In this document: positions 1-12,949 of the stretch, piece by piece
Position numbering within the stretch: the first letter of the stretch is position 1
How the letters are laid out: each line of letters opens with the position of its first letter
From: Adineta vaga
Taxonomy: Eukaryota; Rotifera
Assembly: GCA_021613535.1 (NCBI GenBank)
Contig: CP075494.1
Coordinates: 7,130,001 to 7,194,000 of the forward strand
Reading direction: 5' to 3'
DNA: 64,000 nt
Notes under the pieces: generated by a model
Database searches by the model: none
What the model was told of the DNA's origin: nothing
Seen by the model: only the letters and a program-made list of their open reading frames with translations
Translations under genes and position numbers: made by a program

Positions 1-1573
1 TAATTCTATACTATCTTCTAATTCATTCACAGAAAGATTATCATCATCATGTTCGACGAGAAGAAATTTTTCATGTTTTGTTTTCGATTTCATTTGATTA
101 TCATCGATACGAATGATATGAGGCCATTGATGAAGAAGTTTAGCAAAGAATGGATTCGTTACACCAATGATAATCTTTGGTGGTTGTGATGGTTTTGCAG
201 ATGAATTGAAAGTTATTTGATGGAATTCACTATTATGTATGGTAAAAAATGGATAATAGTCAGATGCATATCTTAATGGCCATATAATATGAACTGAAAT
301 AGAAGTAGAAAACATTTGTTAGATTCTGTTGGTATCAATTTTTTTGCAAAGAGGAAAAGAACTTACCGAGTGCTTGAACTGTTTGTGAACATTTCGTTGG
401 AAAACTTCCAAGAATAGCAATAGGTTCGTTCAGTAAAATCAATTCCCAAAGAAGTTGAATATGTGTTAAAACACATGACAAGGATCGATATGTATTAACA
501 TCATAGAGATATGGAATGAGACATGGTAATTGTTGTTCATATTTTGGTATCGATTCAACCATTGTACTATTGTTTGCCAACTAAATTAAAAAATTAATTC
601 AAGAATAATTAATCATGATATTTACTTCTGATTCAACATCATTCTTGGATGATAAATCAAATTCAATATCATCGTCGATAGGAAATTTCAATGATTGATT
701 AGTGGAATTTTGATTATGATTTGTATTTACTGTTTGAGTTCCATCAGCAATCGAACGAAATTGATTGATATCTGATGGTGAGAAAGGTTTATCACCATGT
801 GTTGGAATGCGTACTTGAAGTACAGTATCTAATAATGGTAATAGTAAAGTTTTGCCAGGTTCAAGTTCTGGCCATTGATGATCCATCAAATGACAACAGG
901 CTTCTAAACTTGCTAGGCCATTTTCAAAAAAGTTTCTTGCCAGTTGTTGAACAATCGTCAAAAACAATGAAATGAATGGTAATTTTGATAAAATAACAAA
1001 GGACTTTTGAAAAAAACCACGTTTTATTGACTTATCATGTATTTGACGAAAATTAGCATAACCAAATAGAATATTATTATCAACTTGTAATGCTGCTGGT
1101 ACAGTGGAATTATATAATTGATAATATGTTGTTAAATTTGATGATTCATGATTAAGACGAAAATGATATTGAAAATCACCGAGTGATGTGGAATTTGTAT
1201 CCGGAAATGCTAAGTAAGATAAATTCAATTTTTCTTTCTCCGTTAATTTACAATGAGTTGGTAGAAGAAATTCTATGGATTGTCCTAGTTCGAGATCAAA
1301 TGTCACAACAGCAATGCCATACAACCATTTTTGTAAACGATCCCATGGAAGAAGATTTGATGTTGTTGATGTCGATGGAGGTGATGATGGTAGTGATGCA
1401 GTCGTATGTGTTGATTGTGAAGCAAGATTTGATGACGAAGACGAACTATTTAAATGAGTGCGTGTTAAACGACGTTCAGTTGCCAATAGATCACGATCGG
1501 AATGGGAACGATGAAAGCCAGATGATGTTGGCGATAATGGTACAGCTAAACTCATGTTGCTAAGAAAAAACAT
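1..1573 (-). CDS. DENND6: DENND6 (FAM116)-like DENN-domain Rab GEF, 3' part outside window
   Basis: Three exons are visible: 626-1573, 367-580 and 293 running off the left edge. DENND6 proteins are Rab guanine-nucleotide exchange factors (Rab14 in mammals) acting on endosomes. After a Ser/Thr-rich leader, the protein reads [19 protein letters not shown], then a KLTEKEK segment, then [14 protein letters not shown], all landmarks of the upstream DENN module. Exon 2 has the [19 protein letters not shown] core and exon 3 has [19 protein letters not shown]. Phases join cleanly ([21 protein letters not shown]). Start is the ATG at 1573; a second in-frame Met (MSLAVPL) lies six codons later. Family assignment is strong; DENND6A versus B cannot be told. 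The C-terminus is missing only because the window ends. Confidence 0.9.
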
Positions 1574-2360
1574 ACGATAAACTTAAGTTTAAGGAAAAAC
1601 GTAAAAAGAAAAGAATGACAAATGATGTGGAGTAAATTGTTATCAAAAAATACCTTTGTCTCTCTAGGATATTTTGACGATAAGAACAACACTTCGTTAT
1701 TTAAACTTCATATCATCATACACTACAAATAGTTGATACTTAGTATGCATGCATAGACACAAAGAATTATTAGTAGTATTTATCTAATTAACATTTATGT
1801 TTATTCTAATCGTTATCGAACAATTAATTAGTATTAACATATACGTATTTATTTCAAGGTAAGTATTAGTAAATTTTCCATACACTTTATTGAAACTATG
1901 TACGTCATACAACCGTTTTTGTTAAAGAAATATTAACTCTAATAAAATCTGTTTTTCTTCTTTTCCAAGTGTGTGATTATTTGCATTTTAATAAAAAAAC
2001 AAAACAAGAACTCTCCTTCTAGGCAAAAAGACTTACTTTATCAAATCTCGTCGATAATCATGTCTAAAATAAAGCAAATAGAAAAACAGAAAATATTACA
2101 TGAAGAAATGAAAGGAAAACGTCACACTGTCTAGTTTATATTGTCACAAATATAAAGTTCTGAAAATACAAAAAAGAAAGAAAGAAAACGAAGAAACAAA
2201 TCACATGGAGAAAAGGGAAAAGAAAAGTACGTATAACAACCACGGCAAACACAAATACACACGGACATACATACTGTTGCACAACGTATAAATACGATTA
2301 ATAGAGAGAGAGAAAGAAAAATAAGACGATGAAAAAGAAAAATACAATATTTTATCTCTT
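1574..2360. other. Intergenic: DENND6 upstream and CREB downstream flanks
   Basis: AT-rich sequence between the DENND6 start and the bZIP stop codon. It holds A-rich and GA-rich stretches and no ORF with recognisable protein character. It should contain the DENND6 promoter and 5' UTR and the 3' UTR of the CREB-like gene. Confidence 0.6.
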
Positions 2361-3497
2361 TCAACGTATTGATGTTGTTGTTTTTGAATTTGATTTATTA
2401 GTTGTATCGTCTCGTTGACAGTAAAGTTCTTTCAATTGTCGTAATTCTTCAATTAAGGCTTTATTTTGAGCTTCTAGTCCTGCAACACGTTCTTCAAGAC
2501 ATTTAATATATTCTTTTTTTTTTCGACGACATTCACGTGCTGCTTCACTAAAACCAACAGAAAACGACGAAATAAACTAGTGATAAGAAGAAGATGAAGA
2601 AGAATCTTACCGGTTTTTTTGTAAACGCATTTCTCGTTTTCTTGTTGGATCACCGCCTTCTCCATGCCGTCGAGTTTGTTGATGTGGATGATGATGGTGA
2701 GGATGATGACTTGATGATGGTGGATTTGAAGAATTCGATGACGAAGATGGTGATGGTAAATCAGTATTTGATGATGGATTCATTTTATAATTCGATGCCA
2801 GATCAGTTAGACCTAAGATTTACAATGATACAGTTCTTCAAAACATTTCTGTACAATGACAATCATAATTAGAACTTCTATGATGTAATTTGGAGAAGGA
2901 TTCTTTAATCTCATTCAAGATTTATATACCTGAAACAAAATATGATCCAGTACCATCGGATAAATGAGCTGGATTTAATGTTGCCATAATATGACTACTT
3001 GTATTTGTCATTGGAATAACAGATAAACCATTCAATGTTTCACGAGAGTTGAGATGAACAGTAGTTACTACTGAAAAGAAGATCTATATATGAATATCTT
3101 AAATGGTACATAGAAATATGACACCTGTCGGTGCTGGTAATTGATTAATCTTCGTTTTTGATTGACTAAGTATTGAATATGTATTCTGTGAAGAATTATT
3201 TTCAAATTCTTCTTGTTTTATTGATTCACTTAATAATCTACTAAACAAGAGAAGAAAATGAACGATTGATAGTTTAGCATAATCTTTAACATACTTCACT
3301 GTCGGCTGAGTAATAATAGGTCTATTCGAATAGATTCTATTTGATTGTATAGGATCTAATGATGATGATGATGATGATGCAGTTGAATTCAAAGGCGTCG
3401 AAAGGATATAGGAAATCGACGGTGATTTTGTATCAATATTGGAATTAGTAGTAAATGATCGAATTGTTGGAATATGTATATAGTTTTTGTTGTCCAT
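2361..3497 (-). CDS. CREB: CREB/CREM/ATF1-like bZIP transcription factor
   Basis: Five exons, 3295-3497, 3125-3240, 2930-3070, 2611-2812 and 2361-2547, give 282 aa with all phases consistent; the first two introns are both 54 bp. The C-terminal bZIP is a near-perfect CREB basic region and leucine zipper: RKREMRLQKNREAARECRRK, then KKEYIKCLEERVAGLEAQNK, then ALIEELRQLKELYC. Such factors bind CRE sites as dimers and carry cAMP/Ca signals to transcription. The N-terminal part is Ser/Asn/Thr-rich with a His-rich patch, and includes a Q2-like segment (VVTTVHLNSRETLNGLSVIP). I find no RRxS kinase-inducible motif in these exons, so this reads like a KID-less form unless an upstream exon exists; the ORF stays open to an earlier Met at 3572. 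Start taken at MDNKNY. Confidence 0.9.
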
Positions 3498-4283
3498 GAA
3501 AATCCAATGAATTAAAGATGGTAAACATACTTGAAATGAAATATTTATCTTATATAAAAATAGAAAAACCAAGGTCGAACATTGAAAAAGAATTCTTTTT
3601 CAATAGAAATCCGTCGTATGAAATAGTCTATTCAAGAAATTCTTATCAAACTCTAGTTAATAGATTTTTATTAGGTAGAATTCGTCAGTATTAAAGAAAT
3701 CTATTTGTCTGACAGCTGTATACTCGTATGACGTCATTCAAATGTGTACGGATTCTTATATGTTAAAAATACTGACCAATAGAAATGCAATACGATAGAT
3801 GGAGATCTGTCGTTTAATTTATTAAATAGAAGATTAGAAGTCATTCATTTTCTATTCTATTAGAAGGGTCTTTTCACTTTATTTATAGATTTATATACAT
3901 ACTGTTGAGATGTGGCGACATCATTGGTTTTTCTTGTAGTAATATCTTTAGTTCAGTTTATCTCTATGGTTTTGTATTGAATACGAAATCATTCTGATGC
4001 TTTTATTACAGATAGATGTAAGATCTTCTTAGAAAAAGAGAATGCAACTACTTGAAATACGCTCGATGTATTTCTATCAGTCTTTTTTTCAAATTTCAAC
4101 ATACTTCAGTTTATATTTCTAGAAATTATTATGTAAAGAAGTTTTTAAATGTATATATATATATCTCTTCAATTTCTTTATTCATTACCAATAAAATTCT
4201 CTGTTTCTCTGACAACAAAAAAAAACGTGAACAATCAAGATGTTATTGTTGATGTGAAATGAAATTTATTCTTCTTTCTTTTC
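3498..4283. other. Intergenic between the CREB-like gene and PTPRN
   Basis: Contains the CREB-like gene's upstream region, including the perfect CRE annotated separately, and the PTPRN 3' flank. The short ORF at 4052-4252 has no protein-like character. Confidence 0.6.
3729..3736. promoter_or_regulatory. Perfect cAMP response element TGACGTCA upstream of the CREB-like gene
   Basis: The palindromic octamer TGACGTCA lies about 230 bp upstream of the proposed CREB-like ATG. CREB and CREM genes are known to be autoregulated through CREs, so position and partner fit feedback control. The match is seen directly; function is inferred. Confidence 0.6.
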
Positions 4284-7200
4284 TTATTCTTGTAATGATT
4301 TCAATAAATTAGTAACTTCTTCAGCAACTGCAACAAATACAAATTGAAATTGATCCTAAATGATAGAAAAGAAATGTTTTTAATATAAAGTTTTATTTTT
4401 TCTCAAAGCATCTTCTCGTACTTTTGTTTTAACCATTTTTGCTCGTTGATCACGAATATGTTCAAGAGTGGCAGCTATGTTTATTTCTCGTGCTCCTTTA
4501 TAAATACGTTTTAGAACCATATCAAGTAAAATATAGGTGCCAGTACGTCCAACACCATCACTACATTCGAAAATGATATGAATATATAGTCATTTTTAAT
4601 CATTAATACATACTTGCAATGAACAACAATTGGTGACGATTGACCACGAAAGCATTTGTTTATTTTACTAAAAAAAATTAAAAAAAAAACATCGGTCAGA
4701 TAGAACAAACAATACCATCTATTCTATGAAAAATGTCTATAAAATAATAGATTCATATGTCATTCTCATCAGGTCGCTTTTGTGACTATGCAATTATTGA
4801 TTTCCAAATTGCATAATTTTCAAAAGCTGCCTAAAGAGAAGTCAAGTTTTCCTTGCATTGCATGTAAATGTTCATTAGTTGAACAAGAAAAGACGTCAAA
4901 TTATTAATTGTCCTCCCTAAAATGTATGCTTCCTTCTTCGTCTAAAGAAGAATAAATACAACTTAGTCACGTGCATCTATATTCATCTGAGACGATCAAT
5001 TATTTCTTTTTTTTGCTCTTATTAATTTGAAGTTCATGAATAAGAATAACTTTTTTCTATATATCTTTGTGACAAACGTTGAGTGTAAAGAAGAAGAAAA
5101 AAAAAACTTACCGTCGAAAATCAAGTATAGATCTAGCTGATGGTGGATTACATAATTCATCCCAAGTTAAAAAATGGAATTGAGTTACAGTGCGTGTTTC
5201 CATCGTTAGAAGATTTCTCAGATACAAACTGCGAACAACATAATCTTCGGACCAAATATGTTCAGAGACAAGATTGACCTTTGAAAAACAAACCATTTTC
5301 ATTCATACTTTTCAAAGATTTTCTTTTGTTTTACTTCAAAATCATTGAATTGTGCAGAACCTTCGATTGGCCAATAGTGATGGCACATTGTAATACCATT
5401 TTCAACTAGTAGTAAAAAACATATACATTAGAATAGAGAAAAAAAACACTTTGCTCTTAATACTTGGTCGATTCAATGCGACAATAACACATGATCCTTG
5501 TTCCCAAACCATTTGCCAGAATGCATTTGTTGTATTTGGCATGGGACCTTGTGTAGCGATATATTTGCATTTTGGATTAGAATCAAACTACATAGACATT
5601 GATTTAAATTATAAAACGTTGATGAGATATTCTTGCACTGAAACTTACAATTAGACTGGCATTTATATAATCACCATCATCGTTGTTTACCAGTCGAACA
5701 CGAGTATGATCATCTTTCGATGAGGAAGAGAAGAAAAAAAAATGAGAGGTATTCTTTTCTTTTGATGAGGATGTCTCTATTTGAATCCTGAGATAATATA
5801 TGAGTACATGCACAAGACTCCCTTCTTATGCATGCATGGAAAAAGGAAACGAGAAGGAGTTATAGTACTCAAATTTCGATTATCAGTTCTAATTAACAGT
5901 AGAGGAGAAAAAAAGAAGAAGAAGAAGAAGAAGAAAAGAAAAGACGCTTAGAAAAACTAGCATTTACCTTACTTTCTTTTCTCTTATTCTGTTTTCTGTA
6001 GTTAATTCACGGCTTCGTTTTTTTTTCAATAATAATGTTTAGCATATGTCTGATTCAATAACAACGACATTGATCAACTGTACTCATATAGATCAGAAGG
6101 AAAATAAATGTCAACGAATGTATATCTTTCATTATTTGAATGCAATGAGTACAATTAAGTTTGTTTAACTTACATGGTATACAATCAGTATGACGATTCT
6201 TTTTTTGATTTGTTTCCGAAAGTGCAATAGAACATGAGACTTGATCATCAGTTCTTTCATCAGTACATAATGATTGCCATTCACTTTCAAGACGATGTCG
6301 ATCACGTAAATGATCTTCCATATAAGACTAAAAATCAAATTCTTTCATAGTCAAAAAGAAAATGTTTAAATGAAACTACAAACTAGAATCAAATGTCCAG
6401 TCATAATATCCATATTCATTGAAGTAACTGGTTCTTCTATCCATGATGATGTCGAACTATGAGATGATGAATCTTCATTATCCTGTTCACCACGCGTATG
6501 TGTTGAAGTTTTTCGTTGAACTTCAGATGATTTACAATCTGTTGTTTGCATTCGCCGACGACATAGATCCTTTCAAAATAAAATTTATTCTCTAAATTTT
6601 CCTATGATTCGAATTGTCTTACTTGATAATCATCTGCTGAGCCATTTTTCATCCGTGTGATTTCTTCAAATTTCTTTCGGATCTTATCATTTCTTTTAAT
6701 GAAATAAAATAAAACAAATGATGCGAGAATGAAAAGAATCAAAACACAGGTAATCAATGTAATAACTGCCAGACGTGAACCATTTGGTCGTTCAACTGAT
6801 AATTGAGCACTCTTTGAAAAAAGAGAAAAGAGAAAAAAAATTTCTTTCTCCTTCTCCTCATTTTCTTTGTTCATATTAACATTCCATCTTTCATTTCATT
6901 GGAGAAATCTTATCATTTTGAATATTTTATATTTCTTTTTTTAGTTACAATCTTAACACAAAAGGTGTCATATAATTTTGTAAACGTTTCATAAAAAGAA
7001 GAAGAAGAAGAAGAAGAAGAAGGAGAAGGAGAAGACGAGAAATTAAAGATTTGTTCCTTTCGTTTTCTTCTATTGTGTTAATAAGTTGTCTACTAACAAG
7101 AGAGAAAAAAAAAGAGAAATGAAGCCTAGCTGCGCTGAATTATCAATTATGCATGCATTTGCGTGTGAATCTAATAGATGCTCAATCTTTGTTAGCGTGC

Positions 7201-10200
7201 TTCACTTGTATAACTAGCTATAGAAAAGTCACACCGACAGACAAATATGCATACAAAGGGAGGAAATATTCAATAGAAGTTTTTTCTTCTTCTATTCATA
7301 CATCTGTTTAGTAATTTTTGACAGAAATAAAAATGACAAGACTAGTATTCAGATATATGAAGTGAATAACAATGTAATCAATAGGATTGTTCACGATTTA
7401 TATACATTTGAACTTACTAGAAATGTTTAGATGTAAACAGGAAATATAATGTTTAACATAGTCGTCTGGTAATTAATCTACTCTATGATGGATAATAATA
7501 GGAAAGAAAAAAAAGAAGAGGAGATGCATTTCTATCTCCTATTCTTTTTATAAAGAGAAGAGAAAAAAAGCAGGAGAGGAACGATTCTTTCTTCTTCCCT
7601 CTTAGTTTAAACAAAAGAAATGAAAAAGATACAAAAAAGCTTTTCTTTTTTTTTCTTACTGTTCACTGTTATATAGTATTGTTCAACATCATCCATCATT
7701 TATAGATCATCTTGCTGTGTATGTCTGAGAGGTTCACACTGTCATTGTATTCTTTCTGATAGTGTATTCAAGCAACATGCCTGATGTATCTCGTTCGACA
7801 AGAAAAAAAAAGGAGTCAAGTATCGACAATAACCCTCAAGGCATCTTCTAATTGCAATCACTAGCCACTAGGAAGAAACTACACAATACTCAGATAATAT
7901 TTCTTATGTTTATCTCTTACTCGATTTGGATTACCAATACCAGCATCGATTATATGCATATCCAATTGATCTTCAATAAGATTTTCATTATGTCCTAGAA
8001 AGTAAACATATCGATGAAAAGTTTGAGAGTACTCTTTTTTTTTGTTTCAATGCATCAAAATATTTAACATATGATTATGCTGGTTATTGTCATTCTCCAG
8101 TTTACAGTTGTCTCTTGAGAACCAATGTAAGTGTGCAATTTATCAAAAAACGGACGGAAGACAAGAGGGAAAGGATGTACTATCTGTCCATCAAAAAAGA
8201 AGGAGAAGAAGAAGAACGAAGACAAAGACAAAAGCCATATAGAAAATGATGAAATTGGGCGGATAATTTTTTGAAATAATTAATAATAAAATAGATAGAA
8301 CGATGTCAGAGAAGGAAATGAACAGATCTGTAAAAGGAAATGACAACAGTCGACTGATTTAAAACAATGTTTAAAGATATAAATTAACCATGAAAATAAC
8401 TGTTTCAATGTTCAAAGTCAAAAATTTCTTCTTCTTTCTTTTTACGTCTAATTATGCATAATTTTTCATGCTTAAGATATTTAAATATGACATGTTTAAC
8501 TTTATTTCTTCTGACGTCAATGCTATATCATAGAAGACAAAACCGTATAGATCTATTTACACTTACGGATCGAATCAATAACATAACTTGCATTGATCCG
8601 ATAGACATTGTCTAAAACGTGAAATGTTAAAGTATGTTGTTCAGTACTAGATTGGAAAACAGATGAGATCAACAATAAGTTAGGAGATGAAGTTCATACA
8701 GACTTCAATTTGGTGAATAATGCAACTGGCCAAGAATTAATTTGCGTGATAAATGTTAATAATTCCGCTCCTTCTAATTCATTACTAAAACTATAAATAG
8801 ATCGAGATTAAATTATTGTAGATGAAAATGTAAACTCTACTTTCGATTGATAATAATATAACCATGATTGATATTGTTTGCAGTCATATTCAAAGTTTGA
8901 TTTTCTTTAATGATAAAAAATAGAAATTATTATTCACGTTTAAAGTTACTTTTAATTTGTTGATTGAAAATTGGTAATGCTTGTTTATTATTATTGATTT
9001 GTAATGTTTCGACTAAACCTGCATGTCCTTCATTCACCTGCGCGGATAATTTTGTCGGTTCTTTTAGAAATAAATTATTCAAGTAAATAAATGTTCAAAT
9101 AACTAACTTACTCATTTGAGATTCATCATCAATGAGTTTCAGTGGTTTTCTTACTGATACAACATCATTCTTACTGATATAGAATTGTTTTTTCGCTGTT
9201 GATTCCATTTTAGATGATTCAGTGATTTGCATAGATGATGGCGGTGTTATATCAACTAATCCATCTAGATTTATGAAGAGATTTTTCGGTTTAATTATTG
9301 GGATATTTGATTCATCGTAGTAAAATCCTAAGAGAATATCGATAGTTATGAATACCAATAAAATTATTATTAATTTACCAATATTTCTATTGCTTAAACG
9401 TTGTTCGAGACTATCTAGAATTTGATCTTTATGTAAACAATCTTTGTAGAACAATTCCAAATGATATTTATTCAAATGATGATGATGATTGGATAAAACT
9501 TGTAAGAGAATACATTGCGTCATAAAATCTTTCCAATCGAGATGATAACGATTTAAAAATTCGATTGTATATTCCAATGCTACTAGTTTATTCTTTGTCA
9601 ATCCATCTACTAATGTAAACACGTTTTTGATTGATCCATTTCCATCCCAACATTGCCCAAAGAGTGTATCTAAAGAAGAACAATACTTTCTGCTTTAAAA
9701 AGTAATACTTTCAATTTTCTACATGATGGAAACGAAGTCAACCTTAGCAAAACCTAATCGGTAGAATAATTAAACAGTTTTTAATAAGCTGTTTGTATGA
9801 AAGTTAACATTCTTCTTCTATATGTATTTAATATTATAGAAAACACTCAGACAATGTTTCACTTAAACAAATAAGACTATAATGTATGCTTTTTCTTCTC
9901 AAATGTATAGTATATAAACAGTAAAACGGAAGTCAATTCAAAGTTTCACATACTTCATCTATCGTTTTAAAGGAAACAATGAGAATTTTGTAGAAAAAAA
10001 GAAAAAATTTATCAGTAATTGTTACATCCTTCTAACTATGAATCATTTAATGTAAAACTTACCATCGAAACAAAGTTCATATTGATTGCAGATATTTGCA
10101 TCATATTTGCAACCTATTGTAGGAGAAGATCGTTTGATTTTATTCGAAACTAAAATGTGTCAAACCTAATAAACCTTCTAGAACGGAATCTTGTTCAGGT

Positions 10201-10403
10201 ATGAAGATTTTCTGATTGATCGATATGTCATTATTATTGAAATTGACATGTCGTTTTGAACGTTGTAATTTTACGTCATTATGGATCGTTTCCGTTGGTA
10301 GAGCGTGAAGAAAAATTGCGTTGTTTAAAATTAGTATGGATAGAATAGTGGCCAAATGGTGAGCAGTTAAGAGGAAGGAAAAAGAAAAGGACGTTTGAAT
10401 CAT
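4284..10403 (-). CDS. PTPRN: PTPRN/IA-2 (IDA-1)-like receptor pseudophosphatase of dense-core vesicles
   Basis: I could thread 19 exons into 810 aa with consistent phases, from ATG at 10403 to TAA at 4284. The N-terminus has a hydrophobic signal segment and a furin-like RSKR. Next comes the IA-2 luminal Cys module ([16 protein letters not shown], then LFGQCWDG) and the mature ectodomain ending near [11 protein letters not shown] transmembrane helix follows ([20 protein letters not shown]), then the cytosolic tail ([15 protein letters not shown]) and [20 protein letters not shown] leading into a PTP domain ([20 protein letters not shown]). The active-site loop reads [14 protein letters not shown], not HCSxGxGR, and the WPD loop reads TWDELCNPP, so catalysis is unlikely. 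IA-2 proteins organise insulin/neuropeptide granules. The luminal part is shorter than in vertebrates. Confidence 0.92.
5908..5940. repeat. GAA microsatellite in PTPRN intron
   Basis: About eight GAA-type triplets in an A/G-rich purine tract, on the plus strand inside an intron of the PTPRN-like gene. It is probably simple polymorphic sequence with no visible coding role. Confidence 0.8.
6990..7035. repeat. GAA/GGA microsatellite in the longest PTPRN intron
   Basis: A run of GAA triplets grading into GGA/GAA, within the ~1.1-kb intron between the ectodomain exon (7921-7994) and the transmembrane exon (6623-6811). It is purine-only over more than 40 bases. Confidence 0.8.
8512..8519. promoter_or_regulatory. 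Second perfect CRE (TGACGTCA), inside a PTPRN intron
   Basis: A full palindromic CRE lies about 48 bp past the splice donor of the exon at 8567-8646. A neighbouring CREB-like gene and a secretory-granule gene make intronic cAMP control conceivable, but a single octamer may be chance. Confidence 0.3.
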
Positions 10404-11926
10404 GTTAAAAAAAATGGTATGACTAGATGAACACGATGTTGTTTGTGATTGTGATTATTTTGATGTTAACCATAGTTTTCTTTTACCAACCGGAAAAACG
10501 AGAAAAACTAGAAAGATGAAGAAGAAGAAAGAAAATGTTCTTGTTCGCTTAATAATTATGAATCGATAAAGACATTTCAAAAGGGATAAAGTTCTTTTTT
10601 TCTCTTCTTGATGTCCTGTGATTATTACGGATTAAACTCTTTGAGAAATAAAAAGAAAAAAAGGATGCTCTGTTAACAAGCCATGTGTTTTGTACAGAAA
10701 TGAATAAACTAAATTAGTGTCTTGTCGAAATGATGTTTTTAAATAGATTATGTGCTTTTTTTTCTCTTCATGTCAATCCCTTAAGCTTTGCTCTACTATT
10801 GTTATAATTGTTGTTCTTATTTTTCTTCTGAAACAGAATACTGATGAGCAACATGTTGAGCATCTTTGAAACCCACTGACAATAGGTGTGACAGCCCAAG
10901 AACGAACTAGTTATACTCCCATTAGGAAAACAACTCGAGAAAGAAAGGCGAAATATTCTTCTCTCATCTTAATTAACTAACAACATTTACACGCAAGACA
11001 CATCGGAACAAAACAGACAAGATTGTCACTATTATTGAAGTAGTCAGGAAAAAACTAGCAAATACTAACGAGTCAATCTACTAGAAAAACTAAAGAAGAA
11101 AATCGACATTCTTTTCTTTTTCTAAACATGCATTTAGATAAAAAGATAAAATATAAGAAGTATTATGCAGCTGTTCATTGCAATCTTCCAATGAATATTA
11201 TATTCATAAATAAAAAGAGAAATATAATTAGCTATCTATGACATTCAACCGATCAAGTTAAGATCTTGAAAAACTGCTGGAAAATATCGATTGATCTGAT
11301 GTATTGAAGTGTTCAACAGATTATCTTCTATCATATTTGTATCGATTTTAAAGGAACGGTTGAACTTTCACAATTAACATATTGTATAAAATAGTGAAAA
11401 ACAATCATTTTATCAGTAAATTGATCGATCATAGCGAAGATTTGAAGTAAGACGATCTGAAATTTTGGTATTGAAATTCCCATCAAATTCCTTTACATTC
11501 TCGTTCGAACAGTTTCAGTATATTCTATACGACAGGAACAAAAGAAACTCCGTTAGAGACTTCTTTCTATAATTAAACTTATTGAGAAAGATTATTAGAG
11601 TATAACTTTAGACAAAAAACAGCATTGAAAATAAATAGCTGAAATATGATTTTGCATCAAACGCGTAAGAAGATTAAAAAATAAGATTGAGAAGTCATTC
11701 TTTCCTAACGATTTCTATTACTACTTGTATAATAACAGATTAGATGAAAACAAAATGATTATTAATTATTTGATTATAATATAATCAGAATACCGACGAG
11801 ATATATATGCTCACTATCGTCAAATTATTCGTTAATAGATAGCTTTAAAATTTCAAAGTATATATTTGTTTATTTTTGAAGAAAAAAAAAGATTTTCAAA
11901 GAAAAAATTCATTGAATTTGTTAGAT
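10404..11926. other. Intergenic, 1.5 kb, nothing recognised
   Basis: AT-rich sequence between the PTPRN start and the cysteine-protease stop. No ORF, RNA gene or repeat could be supported. The right part next to PTPRN should hold its promoter. Confidence 0.6.
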
Positions 11927-12949
11927 TTAGTAATGATGATATTTTCTTTGAACTGGTCCTGAACTATTTAAAGCAAGTTGACGTACAGTTGGTAATTTAG
12001 AATCTCGATGTACAATTTTTTGAATTGTCCACAAACCTTCATAAACATCGGTTGAATGAGTAAGACGACTATCTTTTAAATAATCGAATGGTATACGAAA
12101 ATAACCATCATAACCCTGAATATATAAATAGATAAAAATAAATAGTAAATAATCGATTAAAAACAAACCCATCCGTCTCCCCATGAATTTCGTACAAGAA
12201 ACACTTGTCTTTTTAGATCATATCCAACAATAAGAACAGCATGAGAAACAGTTCGTCCTATGAAAGTATTATCACGAGCAGGAATACTTAAAACTCCTCC
12301 ATTATCTTGAACATCTCTTCCAGCATCTTGAACCATTTTAATACTAATGACTATGGGAAGTCGATTATGTAAACATCTTAAAATCGGTTCAATACCAAAT
12401 GGTATTTTCAATAAAATAACAGTGTATTTAGAAGCTTCATCATATGCTCTGGATGAAGGTTCTTGATTCAATAATCTGTGCTCATAGGGCCATGTTCTTT
12501 CATCACAAACTCCGTATTTTCTTATACCTAGAGCAACATCTTTCGGTTCTGATCCTGAATCTTGAACGTGAATTGTTCTTTGTTCCATAATTTGTGCATT
12601 ATAATAGATAAATAAACGTGAAACATCAAAATGACGCCCAGTATTTAATTTAATTAGATATTCACAAACACCAGCAAATGCATTTGCACAACTAAAATAT
12701 AAAAATTTTTAAAATAAATATAAAGAAAAAACGAATCTCTAACCATGTATTCATATCTTGTTGATGTTCAATTGGTGTCATCCATCGACGTAGATCAATT
12801 CTACTGGATAATGGTTTGTTTGGAAATGAATATGATCTCATACTAGGAACTTGTTTATATCGATCTTCATCTTTCCGTTTTGATCTGTATTTATATGATG
12901 AATTGTATAAAAATGGATTGAATCTACTTGCAAATCCATTGAAGTACAT
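11927..12949 (-). CDS. Papain-fold (C1-like) cysteine peptidase, no visible signal peptide
   Basis: Exons 12744-12949, 12169-12691 and 11927-12115 give 305 aa with consistent phases. The nucleophile region reads DMNTCCANAFAGVCEYL, resembling the SCTANA-type variant of the papain active site; the first of the paired Cys aligns with the nucleophile, and the codon pair is created across the exon 1-2 junction. The catalytic His lies in SHAVLIVGYD and the Asn in NSWGDGWGYDGYFRIPFDYL, so the triad looks complete. The N-terminus (MYFNGFASRFNPF) lacks a clear signal peptide or long propeptide, so it may be intracellular, or an upstream exon was missed. C1A and bacterial-like C1 variants are both possible subfamilies. 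Confidence 0.85.

Noticed and set aside
1183-1563. Plus-strand ORF of 126 aa opposite DENND6 exon 1
   Set aside because: Antisense shadow of a conserved coding exon; Met-rich, no recognisable features.
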